Source of the DNA: Gaertneriomyces semiglobifer
Taxonomy: Eukaryota; Chytridiomycota; Chytridiomycetes; Spizellomycetales; Spizellomycetaceae
Assembly: GCA_025558075.1 (NCBI GenBank)
Contig: JAHLKF010000008.1
Span: 248,001 to 312,000, forward strand
Reading direction: 5' to 3'
Length of the DNA: 64,000 bases
In this document: positions 53,902 through 64,000 of the stretch, in pieces
Layout of the letters: each line of letters starts with the position of its first letter
Numbering within the stretch: position 1 is the first letter of the stretch
Program-made: the position numbers and the translations under genes
The notes under the pieces: model-generated
Databases searched by the model: none
Seen by the model: the letters and a program-made list of their open reading frames with translations, nothing else
Told to the model about the DNA's origin: nothing

Positions 53902-56017
53902 AAGCGAATGCACGATTCCGCGGTGTGGGAACCAGTTTATTTGGTGAATATGAAGCATTCCTTTTTACTTTCTCACGGCTGCAGCCGGCACCTACCGCCT
54001 GTGACATTGCTCTCTCGCTTTCCTGGTTTGTATATGTAATTGGCCGTACCATCCCCTCTTTGATGAGAATAAGTCATTACCTATGCCGGAAATCCTCGCT
54101 GGAGTAGTCACTATCTTTGTGCGGTAACCTACGTTTCTTTTGCAGCTGGGATACTCAACGTTCTCTGGCATTAAACGCTGGCGAATGGCAAGAACGCGTT
54201 ATCGATTACTAGGATGGTTCCTGCGTTCATTAACGCGCAGGTCGGATATGCCAGTCGACAACAACGTTGGGCTTTCACTGAAACCTGGATTAGACCAATC
54301 GAAGAAATGCCCTTCCTCATCACGGATCCTCCTACAATTACGCTCGCCACCTCGTTTCTCTCTACGCGTCATGAACGCACCATCGCTTTCAACAGTAGCA
54401 AAACGCACGCGAAAGCAATTGAAACCATACGCGTGATAGGTGACAAGCGTCTGGATGACAACGACAGTTTCGTTGCTCATTTGATAAAGTTTCTGAAAAG
54501 TCTTACTCCACACGCTACTCTTTTGCGGACTTTGGAAGTATGGAGCGTGACGCTGTCCGTGGAGAATATAGAAGAGCTCACAAAAGTTGGTTATCTTTCA
54601 TTGGCGAAGAGCTCATATCCATGGATCACGTTTTCTCAAGATCATTTTGAATCAAGGCCTTACAAGGTGCCAAAGCGCTTACAACATTAACGATAGGCGG
54701 CACAAAAATGGGCGATGACGGTTTGAACGGTGCGTCGGGCGCAGCAGTTCTCGCCTTCCATTTGAGGAACTCAAAAGTTGGTACATCTAGCATTGGCGCC
54801 AGCACTACGACGACTGCCAAAGCTGATGAAGCTCAACCTCACGAACAACGGTATCTCACCGGCTGGAGCAAGGATTCTTGCCTCAGTCATAAAGGTACGG
54901 GCCAAAGTTCCCCATGGCAGTGAGGCGGTGATCATACAAGCAAGCCTGAACTCACATTCAAGTAGAGTCGCTCAATCGCCTCGGCTGCTACTCAATGGCA
55001 GACAACGTTACGATCCCCGCGTCGATTACGTCGTTTGCACGACGCATCGTCGGCGGCAATCAGCCCACTGCGTCGTTTGATACTATGTCACAACCCACTG
55101 CTCGATACTGGGCTCCACGCGTTATTCGATGTGCTGATTGACTCGCCTGGCCTACATGCACTTGACCTTCAGAACGTTCAATGCACGTCGTTGTCGGCAC
55201 GCGTGGTACTAGTGCTTCTTGATTTCAACAGGGAGCTGGCAATTGTTGATCTCAGGGGTAACGCAGACGTTGCCAGCCATGAGACCATGGAGCTGAAGAA
55301 GGCGTTGACGGCAACGCAACGGGGGGCGCTGACTGAGGTATGTGGCTGATCTGTCTACCTGTCAGGCAACACAGCCGCCGACGAGTAACACATTTGTACG
55401 CGCTGCAGGACTGGCTGCCCTTCCCTTATTCGCAGAATCTACCAGCGACCACCGCACCTGCTCCGAAGGGACTCCACGTGCAATCAGTTCGACCCAAGGT
55501 GCAAACCAAAGGCTCTCTGCGAATCCCTTCACAGCAGGCTCGTCCTCGACGCCCGCAGCTACTAGGGCAACGACCCCCATTTAAGGTTGGCCCAGCGCCC
55601 GCGAAGGCCACAATAGTAACCGTATCAGTCCGGCGAAGAAGAAAACCAACTGGGATGGTTATGCTTAAAACTGTGGCTTCCCAACGGGGACAAGGTATTG
55701 TGGGACACAAATATTCCACCTCGGCCAACGAGCGAATGCACACAGATGATACCGACGTGCTTGTTCAGCCAGCGAAAATTCATCTGACACCCGAGATCTA
55801 CGGTCGCCTCAAAGAACTTGAAAGGGCGGTGATTGAAAGGCAAATACAGTCTTCCGATTCAGTTGTGCCCAAACCAGTTCGGGCTGAACTCAATACTTTG
55901 GTGGAACTGCTTGAATCAACGCTCGAAAACGTTGCCGAGATAATGGAGAAGCTTCAGCGAAGAACTGAACGAAAGGACAGACGGATCAGCGCATTCACTT
56001 CCAGGTTGGCGGTATAA
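53902..56017 (+). CDS. CEP78-like leucine-rich-repeat centrosomal protein
   Basis: Firm exons run (54214)-54585, 54657-54729, 54791-54894, 54966-55337 and 55409-56017, with introns of 71, 61, 71 and 71 nt. The spliced protein reads as ribonuclease-inhibitor-type leucine-rich repeats: LLRTLEVWSV, ALTTLTIGGTKMGDDGLN, LPKLMKLNLTNNGISPAGA, LRRLILCHNPLLDTGLHALF, LHALDLQNV, LAIVDLRGN. The insert TQWQTTLRSPRRLRRL sits where human CEP78 has ETWAESLRYRRPDL. A basic Pro-rich region with KATIVTVSVRRRRKP and a C-terminal coiled coil follow. CEP78 is a distal centriole protein needed for cilium assembly. Upstream, an exon to 54025 (FGEYEAFLFTF) resembles the CEP78 N-terminus, but 54146-54213 cannot be joined in frame, so the 5' end is unresolved. 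Confidence 0.7.
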
Positions 56018-56815
56018 AGATCAACCTTCAAGTCACTGTAACGTTTGTGCCGTAGGTATGTTCACGTGTCTAATGAAGAGACAGATCAGTACGAGTTCAA
56101 ACATCGTATTGAGTATCAAATCCTCCTCCGATTAAATCAATGAAAACCTCAGCAGGAACAATTGGGAAGCTAACGTCTACGTTGCTTCCACATAATCATA
56201 CAATTTCATTCTCCCTTTACTCATCAACGGTACTTCCAAGCATCACACGAAGTATACATGTAACGGAGCTTACCTTGCAATATACCGAGATCGCCCAACA
56301 GATGTGCATGAAAAAGCGTACCGCCCTTCAGAATACGAAGGCCGGCTCACTGCCCTTCAAGAGTAAACGACACGAAGGTCGTACCCGTGTTCGATTTTAC
56401 ATGAACACTAGCGCAATAACGTCAAGGTATGCAACATGGAAGATGCGTACTACAGAATTGCGACTCTGTGTATGTGTTGCTTCGAGATGCGGAGGCACAA
56501 GGTGACTTCGGTTCGTAGATCAAAAGATCAAATTCTTTGCGAGTTAGGAGCCGAAGCTACCCTGATCTCCCTTCTCGCGTATATCTTCATCACCCTGTGA
56601 AAGCAGAGAAGAATCAGACATTGCTCAGAAACGAACACATTACTCTTATCCAATCCCTTCCGTATCCAGCCAGATAAAGGTCAGAGTGTGAATACAAAAA
56701 GTAATTCGTCAAGGCCGAAGCCATCCGGTAATACATGCTAAAACCATCATTCCACTGGCCTGGGAACAATCTACTTCTATCAAGCTCCATCAAAACTCAC
56801 CTACTGCAGTACAGC

Positions 56816-56978
56816 TGGCATGGCAACTGTTGTTCGACCGGCGTACGATCTCGGTCGTTGGTCCACCGGGGCCGTCAAGCAGGCCGACGATTGAAATTTG
56901 GGAAGAAAAAAAGTGGCGGTTCTGCGCTTTTTAAAGGGCTCCTGGGCCATTCCAGTCACCTGTGTTGGCATGGCAACT
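56816..56978 (+). promoter_or_regulatory. Pair of TGGCATGGCAACT elements upstream of H2B
   Basis: Identical 13-mers at 56816-56828 and 56966-56978, exactly 150 bases apart. Each contains a GGCAAC half like those bound by RFX-type factors. They are followed by the H2B TATA box. Confidence 0.4.
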
Positions 56979-57077
56979 TATAAGTCATCTCACCCGATAC
57001 GGATAGATGAACATGGCACAGTCACCGAGTCGTCACACCGCGTTACGTCCCGTCCGAACGTCAACAGAACCAGCGAA

Positions 57078-57085
57078 TATAAAAA
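57078..57085 (+). promoter_or_regulatory. TATA box of H2B
   Basis: TATAAAAA, 169 bases before the ATG at 57247. Confidence 0.6.
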
Positions 57086-57246
57086 GGACCCGTCTTCGTC
57101 GATGCCCCCCTCCCCCCGTCGCCCCAAGTCTCCCCAACTTATACCACTCGGTCGATCGATATCCACGTCACCTATACGAGACTTATTACTAGTCTGTCGT
57201 CTGATTTTCAACTTCAACTTTCGGATTTGAATCACATTTAAAAAAA

Positions 57247-57790
57247 ATGGCCCCTAAGGAAGCTGCAGCTACTGGTGGCAAGAAGGTATGTAGTTTCATT
57301 CTCAGACATTCTGATGATAGGACGTATTCAATGTGGAATTGAGACTTATAATCATGCAATTTTTGTTACACTAGCCCGCTGGAAAGGCTCCTGCCAAGAC
57401 TACCGGCGAGAAGAAGGACAGTTCAAAGGGACGCAAGTCCGTACGTCGCGAGACCTATAGCTCTTACATCTACAAGGTGTTGAAGCAGGTTCACCCCGAC
57501 ACCGGTATCTCCAACAAAGCCATGTCTATCATGAACTCCTTTGTCAACGACATCTTTGAGCGTATCGCTGCCGAGGCTTCCAAGCTTGCGTCTTACAACA
57601 AGAGGTCTACCATCTCCTCTCGCGAAATCCAGACTTCTGTGCGTCTTGTCCTACCTGGAGAACTTGCTAAGCACGCCGTCTCTGAGGGTACAAAGTAAGT
57701 TTGCAAATGTGAGATATTTCCGGTAACCGGAAATCAAGACGCTAATTACTGTCATCCAGGGCCGTCACCAAGTACCAATCCAGCAAATAG
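57247..57790 (+). CDS. Histone H2B
   Basis: Exons 57247-57285, 57375-57694 and 57760-57790 give 129 residues. Introns are 89 nt (GTATGT to CACTAG) and 65 nt (GTAAGT to ATCCAG). The Lys/Ala-rich tail ([20 protein letters not shown]) leads to the histone fold: [60 protein letters not shown]. The C-terminal VTKYQSSK contains the conserved lysine that is ubiquitinated in other fungi. It forms the H2A-H2B dimer of the nucleosome. Two introns is notable, as animal replication-dependent histone genes have none. The second intron interrupts the C-terminal helix. Confidence 0.97.
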
Positions 57791-58145
57791 GTTTTCTTGA
57801 CCCATCTCGACGCAACACCAACCCAGTCTTCTACCACAACTTTAATGTGATATACTATTATCCTTGAATGCCTCGAGGAACACCCGCATAACGTGCTGTG
57901 GGCGCTTTTCTTAAAGCGAGTGGCACTTCGATCCGTTCATGTAAATAGCGATTTGAAATACCGATATCTTTGCAAAGCAATATGTGGTCCTGTTTTATTC
58001 TCTGTGTGTGTCCAGGTGCAAGAGGGCAAATCCCTATCAGGCGTAATTGCAGTCCATAAATTAGACGACATATAGGCCGTAGCACCGCGGATTTTCGTTG
58101 AGATCTCCTAAACCGTGACTAGTGGCGCAACGGCAGGAAATAAGT
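57791..58145. other. Intergenic, 355 bp
   Basis: 3' flank of H2B and promoter of the EMC7-like gene. I see no hairpin of the histone 3'-end type near the stop, fitting a polyadenylated transcript. Confidence 0.45.
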
Positions 58146-59180
58146 ATGGCACCATTAATACGAACAGTGCTAACGCTGTTAGCGGCGATATGGTGAGAGT
58201 GGTTTTTGGGCTAAGCTTCATGGCAGTAGCCCCTCACACCTTCGCAATAGGTGCGTGACCGTGCAGGTCCACGCCGGACATGCAGTGACTGGGGCGATTG
58301 AAACGAACCCCATACTGAAAGGTAGTTTTATGGATTCGGCTTTTGCTGAATCATGGTGCTAACGGTGCCGTTGCAGATCTTTCAGAGCTTGGTCCTACTA
58401 CAGTGCGTATTGATGGTGGACGATGGGTTACGTACGTGGACGAAGACGGTGAATTTGAATTGTACGGTGAACAGATGGCCACCTAAGCCTATGCCCATCC
58501 GCTTTATGGATCTGTGACGATACTTACACCCTTGTTTGCAGCCGTGACATACCTGAGGGAACACATGTTCTTGAAGTAGTGAACCATCTGTGGATGTTCA
58601 TACCGGTGCGTCTCAACGCTCAGTGAACGTAACCCCGATGAGGAGGGCGCAATTGCTAATGGTGCTACTCATCGAATAGGTCCGTTTAGACATCTCGCCT
58701 ACCGCCGTTCAAGCCTCTATAACCATCCCAGGGACCTCTTTCAGCAAGCTTGGACCTGCGTTGTTGGTGCCCCTCCATCTCGCCCCTCGTGCTAAATATG
58801 ATTTCTTCGTCGTAAGAACACTCTTGGGCTTTGCAGTCGCATCTGCACGTTTATTCATGGTCATTCTTTGCTTTTATAGCCACGGGAGGGGTTTAAATGG
58901 TCGAGCCTGTTAGCCAACCCCATGCTCTTGATGAGTGGAGTCAGTTTGCTGATGTTTTTTGCCTTACCAAAACTCATGGCCAACATGCCAGAAGAAGCTC
59001 GCCAGGTATTATTGACTGTGAACAGCCAGTGGTCGTTGGTGATACTGGAGCTTAGACTAAGAAATATGTTTTCGACAGATGCAGCAGAACCAGCCGCCGC
59101 CTCAGCTTCCTACCATGCCAGATATCTCTCAGAATTTGGCGAATTGGTTTGCGCCCCAGCAAGCTGGTGGGAGAAAGTAA
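58146..59180 (+). CDS. ER membrane protein complex subunit 7 (EMC7)
   Basis: Seven exons: 58146-58192, 58251-58321, 58377-58461, 58542-58605, 58680-58811, 58880-59005 and 59079-59180, 208 residues. Introns are 55-80 nt. A signal peptide (PLIRTVLTLLAAIW) precedes a lumenal beta-sandwich: VRIDGGRWVTYVDEDGEF, FRDIPEGTHVLEVVNHLW, VRLDISPT. In human EMC7 the matching parts are a GG..GFLKTDGSF stretch, then IPSGSYVVEVV and VRVDI. The membrane helix SLLANPMLLMSGVSLLMFF matches the NPMVMMMVLPLLIFVLLP helix. A short cytosolic tail ends PDISQNLANWFAPQQAGGRK. EMC7 is part of the ER complex that inserts membrane-protein helices. The donor at 58462 (GTACGG), not the GTGAAC five bases later, keeps the frame. 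Confidence 0.9.
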
Positions 59181-59897
59181 ATGAAATGGAATCTCACGGT
59201 TATTATTGTGGGTCAAGATCAATGCGGGCCAAGCAATGGTTATGGAACATGATCTGAATATGCATCTCATTACATGCAACGTGTGATGATGCAATGGGAA
59301 GATGCTGGCTGGTGTTGAACCGACTCAAGTCAACGCCTGTCGTTAAAGGTCATAAACCTAATAGACACGAGCTTTTAAAAGCCTTCATGGTGCATACTCA
59401 TGGCGCATGGCTGTCCCTTTGCTTTACGCTTCATGCTTAAGGACGGTTATTACTTGCATGTGAAAAAGTGCCTTTCATAACATTGACACTTGCAACAACA
59501 TTCTCATCACACGACGTCGCACTCGGAGGCGGATGTCCGAGGTTCGCTGGTTAAGAACGGCATCACTTGATGTCAGACAAGACCCGTTCACGCGCGTGAA
59601 TTTATTTTGCAATGACAACCCTCGAATTATTATTATTGGTACGTGCATTAAGGAACCCCCTCGTCGTTCTTGGAGACTCACATAGGCCCGTCGCTCTCGC
59701 GGGAGTTGATCGAGGTGTCGACTTTGCAGGTCGGTGGTGGTGGTGGTAGCATCTGTTGCCGGTGTCGTTGTGTTAGCTCGGCGTCAACCAGGTGCATGTA
59801 TGATTTGCATAAATAGAGAGGGCTATCACTTCTTCGCACAACTGCATGTAATAATCGAATAGCCTTTCCAAGTATAATCATAAGAAATCTCAAGGAA
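59181..59897. other. Intergenic, 0.7 kb
   Basis: Promoter region of the monooxygenase gene. It holds a short GGT repeat near 59732-59746. No gene was seen. Confidence 0.4.
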
Positions 59898-61740
59898 ATG
59901 GGCGCTACGACTACCGAACACTTTACTGTGGCAGTGATTGGAGCTGGGTGAGTGCATACATGCAACCTCTCGATCAGCGGCCCAGCCAGTCACAAACAGC
60001 TCATGCGAAATCCATTAATAGTCCTTCAGGAATCTGCACGGGTGTAGAACTGCAGCGGAAACTGGGTTTAACCTCATTTGTTATCTACGAAAAATCCGGA
60101 GAGGCCGGCGGGACATGGTTTGACAACCGTTATCCAGGATGCGCTTGCGATATCCCTAGTCATTTGTATTCTCTGAGCAATGAGCCCAATCATGGTATCC
60201 TACTGGTCACTGGTTCATAGCTTGCGTAACGGCTGATCAACCGGGTTTCTTCCGGCAGACTGGACCCGTGCTTATTCTCCATCGCAAGAGATCCTTCGCT
60301 ACTACCAGAGTGTCGCGCGGAAGTGGGACCTACTCTCCCATACTCGATTTCACCACACCTTGACTTCGGCTATTTGGAGCGAGACGCATGCTCATTGGGA
60401 ACTGACGCTCCAAAAGTTCGATCTTGCTACAAAGACTTCCGTTACCGTCCAGTCTACCGCAAATATTCTCATTTCCGGCATGGGCGCACTGAACCGTCCG
60501 GTTTATCCTTCCATTCCCGGTCTCGAGAATTACAAAGGAATCAAAATGCATACTGCAGAATGGGATAACAGCATTGATTTGACAGGGAAGCGCGTGGCTG
60601 TTGTGGGAACCGCAGCGAGCGCCGTACAGGCCATCCCGGCATTACAGCCAAAGGTAGACAAGATGGTCGTGTTCCAACGGACACCGAGCTGGATAGTTCC
60701 CAGAGGAGACTACAAGTATCCTGCGATCGTAAAGTGGATATTCAGGAATTTACCTGGGTTGCGATGGGTTTACCGTTGCTGGTTATACATTCTGGTACGT
60801 AGAACACCACCGTATGCGTGCCCACGGAAATTCGAATTCTTATACCAGTACTTTAGCACGAACTGGGCTATCCAGCATTCCGCCTCAAATCGGTTCGTTC
60901 CATCGCTCAACGGCTCTTTACCTACCTCATGCGGAGACAACTGCCCACCGGAACTTTGCAAAAGCAACTTATTCCCACCTACGCCTTTGGCTGTAAGCGA
61001 GTACTACGTTCCGATGATTACCTCCCGGCCATGGCGCAACCCAACGTCAGTCTCGTGACCTCGGGAATCTCGCACCTGGACGAAACGTCCATCACAGACA
61101 ATGATGGCATCACCCATGAGGTTGATGCAGTTGTGTTTGCAACCGGATTCCAAATCAAGGATGTGTACAGTCATGTGGAGATCATTGGCAAAGGAGGCAA
61201 ACGGTTACTGGATCAATGGGACATGGGAGAGAAACCCAAGGTTTACCTTGGCATGGCGTCACATGGTTTTCCGAATCTTTGGTTCTTGATGGGACCGTAT
61301 ACAGGTCTTGGTCACAACTCTATTATATTCATGATCGAGTGAGTGTACTTCATGTCATGCGCAATGAGCTGCTGATGCACGAAGACTAACCAATGTGCTC
61401 GTCAATTCGTAGATGTCAAGTCGGATATATCACCCGCGCTCTCACTCATCAGATCACCCACTCAATTTCGTACCTCGAACCCACTGCGGAGGCCGAAAGC
61501 AAGTGGGTTGCCAAAGTCCTGAAAGACATCAAATCCACCACCTGGGTCAACGGCGGCTGCAAGAGTTGGTACCAAAACGACAGCGGTGAAGTGATTTGTC
61601 TTTGGCCGGGTAGCTGTACTGGGTACTGGTACGAGTTAAAGCGAATTCACTTGGATGACTGGGTTCAAGGCCAGAAAAAAGGCATCGACAAGCGAGAACT
61701 CGAAGAAGCTCAAGTTGTGCCGGTCGCTACTGCCGAGTGA
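59898..61740 (+). CDS. Baeyer-Villiger-type flavin monooxygenase
   Basis: Exons 59898-59947, 60022-60194, 60259-60794, 60857-61338 and 61413-61740 give 522 residues; introns are 74, 64, 62 and 74 nt. The first Rossmann motif GAGPSG (FAD) is assembled only after splicing at TTAATAG. GGTWFDNRYPGCACDIPSH is the FAD/Arg region of the class. YKGIKMHTAEWD matches the Baeyer-Villiger fingerprint F-x-G-x3-H-x3-W with Tyr in place of Phe. The second Rossmann motif is degenerate, VVGTAASAV. YAFGCKRVLRSDDY and FATGFQ are also typical. The reaction uses NADPH, O2 and FAD to insert oxygen into a ketone or oxidise a heteroatom. The substrate is unknown. A Rieske gene follows on the same strand. Confidence 0.88.
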
Positions 61741-62174
61741 CGGCGAATGGGTTAACTATCGTAAAGGAGATGGCTTTGGATCGGTTTTTTCTTTTCTCTC
61801 AGTACTAGTCGGCGTTTTAACGAGCATAATAATACTACTTAGCATTGAATTCTTTGAGCCATCGCGCTTGTAATGGCGTTCTCCCACAACTGATAGGCGC
61901 TTACAATTACCAGGTTTGACTGAAATGAGAGTCTGTACCTTTCAAAGCATCAGCAGTCCTGCCTGTCATCGCCCCACACCTTGATCAGCAAGCTGGTGCT
62001 GTTCTCCTACCCACTGAATGTGTTTTACCGTTCTTTGCGTAAGTGTTACCGTTTGCCTGCACAGACCTGAACAGAAGGATATACTGAACAGGTTCCTCGT
62101 TCCTTAAACAGCCTCGCATCCCTTCTCACTACTACAAAAGTCACGGAAGGAATTCACTGGCCCCTCTGTCCCAA
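61741..62174. other. Intergenic between monooxygenase and Rieske genes
   Basis: 434 bp; 3' flank of the monooxygenase and promoter of the Rieske gene. Nothing else was seen. Confidence 0.45.
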
Positions 62175-62776
62175 ATGGCAGCACCAAACTGGCATCCTTT
62201 GGCTCCGTTGTCGACTTTTTTAACGACGAACCGGACAACACTTGATCCATCCAATCCGTTACCATACAGCTGCAAGCAGCTCTCGTTACCAGCTCTTCCC
62301 TCACGCCCAGACAAAGAGCGAAGCATTGCGGTCTTTTATCGACCCGATGAGAGGAAGTTGTATGCAGTCTCAAGCGTCTGCCCTCACCAGGGTGGGAATC
62401 TTAGTAGAGGACCGATGATGGATATTGAAGATATGGGTGTGAAATGGGGATGTGCAGTTGTTTGCCCGTTACATGGATGGTGAGTTACATTGCTTTCCTC
62501 CCGCCGACGAAGCCCACAGAAGTCTTTGCTATCGCTTGAGTTTCGATGTTCACCTCTCATTCCTCGCCCAGGGTATTTGACCTAACAACAGGCCAGTGTG
62601 ATCGGTCGTCCTACATGCTCGATGTCTACGACGTGCGAATTGGTGAGGTACTGACCGAAGACGATGCACCAGACGCTACTAAGGCGACCTCGAAACCTGG
62701 CGGAATTGTACCAGAGAACTATGATGGGGATCCCATGGTGTATGTCAGCTTTGAGCCGAGGAACAGGGGGAAATGA
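62175..62776 (+). CDS. Stand-alone Rieske [2Fe-2S] protein
   Basis: Exons 62175-62479 and 62572-62776, 169 residues, joined across a 92-nt intron (GTGAGT to GCCCAG) that splits the Trp codon of the second cluster motif. The two Rieske boxes are CPHQGG (C-x-H) and CPLHGW (C-x2-H), about 28 residues apart. The following VFDLTTGQCDRSS is the usual beta segment. There is no membrane segment or presequence, so it is a soluble Rieske domain like the NirD or ferredoxin type. It would pass electrons to an oxygenase or reductase. The neighbouring monooxygenase is a natural candidate partner, but flavin enzymes of that class take electrons from NADPH directly. Confidence 0.88.
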
Positions 62777-63087
62777 ATTGAAAACACCGTCGATCTTGAT
62801 GACGGAAGAAGGCTGATACTCACGCTTGCGAATGGCAATCTGGTTGCGAACCATGCGAGATGCAATGTACGGATAACTTAAATTTAATTTATAGACCTGG
62901 AGCGACGTTTCCAGCAACAGAGTTGTGTGACATGCCGAACTGTCCATGCCAAAATATGGTTATATCTCCCGCTGGTGCGACTGTTTTCCCATAAGGATAT
63001 CATACATCCACCATCTTTCAGCCACATCTCTCTAAGCATCCTACCCCGCTTTGTACATTTCGGAATATCCTCAACCGCCAAACTCAA
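62777..63087. other. Convergent 3' region, 311 bp
   Basis: Between the ends of the Rieske and EVE genes. No feature was seen. Confidence 0.45.
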
Positions 63088-63888
63088 TCACTCTTCTGCG
63101 TTCTCAAGCGAGAGAATGAAATCCCACTGCTCTTTGGTGACCCTTTGAACACTCAACCGCCCTCGTTTAATGAGCTGCATGTCCGACAATTCGTCGTATC
63201 CTTGTAACTCCTTCAAGCCAATTGGCCTACGCAGATTTCGTACGAATTGCACATCCACTTTGAACCATTTTGGTTTGTCCGTAGTACTTTTTGGATCGTA
63301 GTATGGGTTGCCCTCTTGATATTGCGTTTCGTCGACAGAGGGCTCACCGACAACTTCGCATAGGCCTACAATACCAGGTTTGCCACAGTTGGAATGGTAG
63401 AAGAAGCATTGGTCGCCGAGTTTCATTGACTGTAGAATGTTGCGGGCTTCGTAATTACGGATTCCCGTCCATGGCTCGCTTTTAGGGTATATTGATTCCA
63501 AGTTCTCGATGGAGAAGGATATGTTGTAACCGTTCTCGTACCGGGGAATAGGTTCGGATTTTATCAGGAAGTAGGAAACGTTCTTCGATTTATGGGCGGC
63601 AGGTGAAGATGTTGAAGTTACACTGACAGGCGCTGACGAGGAGGACGAGTCGCCTTTCGCAGCACTTGAGAGGGCCGCCTTATTGGAGTTGACCGCCGTC
63701 CGAGGCCTCTAAAAAGGGTACTTTTGTCGTCTCATTGACTGTCTGCAGCGTGCCGCTCCAGAACTAGAACGAACCTTGGAACTTGACCCGGTTGCATTGG
63801 GAGTAGCCTTAACACCGTCGCTTGTTATTGTCTCTTCGACGTGCGAGTCGGATAGCGTCCGCTTCGATTTGCTTCTTGTGGTGACCAT
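63088..63888 (-). CDS. EVE-domain protein (THYN1-like)
   Basis: Exons 63888-63775 and 63708-63088 (244 residues) join across a 66-nt intron (GTTCGT to TTTTAG). The N-terminal 75 residues are Ser/Thr/Lys-rich with a TRSKSKRT basic patch, likely disordered and nuclear-targeting. The EVE domain starts at SYFLIKSEP and continues with WTGIRNYEARNILQSMKLGD, FFYHSNCGKPGIVGLCEVV and DPKSTTDKPKWFKVDVQFV. These match the conserved core of THYN1 and its bacterial relatives. EVE domains are related to PUA and YTH and bind modified nucleic-acid bases. The protein therefore probably reads or handles modified bases in DNA or RNA. Confidence 0.9.
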
Positions 63889-64000
63889 ATCTTGGCCTGG
63901 GTGATGACTTACGGGAATGTGCTTCGTTACCACCACCACGAGCCCAAACTTCGGCTCCTACCAAGCTATTCTCAGTAGCGAACCTCCACAACCAGTATTT

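Larger units (their letters stand above)
56018..57246. other. Intergenic, 1.2 kb, histone promoter at its end
   Basis: No exon was found. The last 450 bases hold two identical TGGCATGGCAACT elements and a TATA box that belong to the H2B promoter. No divergent H2A gene is present. Confidence 0.5.

Overview
The window reads as nuclear DNA of a fungus that makes flagellated cells, most likely a chytrid-type zoosporic fungus. Genes are compact, lie on both strands and carry many short GT-AG introns (mostly 55-90 nt). Housekeeping genes are recognisable: histone H2B, eIF4E, an EMC7-like ER protein, a SNX8/MVP1-type sorting nexin, a MICOS MIC26/27-like protein, a mitochondrial HAD protein and an eukaryotic tRNA-Ala(CGC). 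Two genes, one resembling centrosomal CEP78 and one resembling the axonemal protein SPAG8, point to centrioles and a flagellum. The species is not identifiable by eye.

Layout. 1-31.5 kb is mostly gene-bearing: a partial unknown gene, a C2H2 zinc-finger factor, an orphan, a golgin-like coiled coil, MIC26/27, a Frizzled/Smoothened-like receptor, a rhodanese plus dual-specificity phosphatase (MKP type), an unnamed three-exon gene, a GPI-type secreted protein with a GC-AG intron, the HAD protein, the sorting nexin with an 8-nt microexon, eIF4E, the SPAG8-like gene, a coiled-coil protein and a UPF0598 (C8orf82) protein. Gene-poor gaps lie at 3.4-4.9, 6.0-7.8 and 11.1-14.7 kb.

31.5-48.7 kb is an accessory, repeat-rich stretch. 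It holds tRNA-Ala followed by 16 tandem 50-bp copies of its own 5' third, a secreted cysteine-rich protein, a two-copy decayed coiled-coil family, an orphan 576-aa protein with a decayed fragment of itself nearby, a composite satellite with 22 copies of one core, 139-bp tandem repeats, several near-perfect hairpins and a broken reading frame.

48.7-64 kb returns to gene-rich sequence: an HNH-type nuclease-like protein, an orphan, a seven-helix membrane protein, the CEP78-like gene, histone H2B, EMC7, a Baeyer-Villiger-type monooxygenase followed by a Rieske protein on the same strand, and an EVE-domain (THYN1-like) protein.

The genes do not form one pathway. The plausible functional links are signalling (receptor and MAP-kinase phosphatase about 0.4 kb apart, convergent), flagellum/centriole (SPAG8-like, CEP78-like), mitochondria (MIC26/27, HAD) and a possible redox pair (monooxygenase, Rieske). 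All exon models were made by eye from splice signals, reading-frame continuity and remembered family sequences; no alignment or expression data were available.
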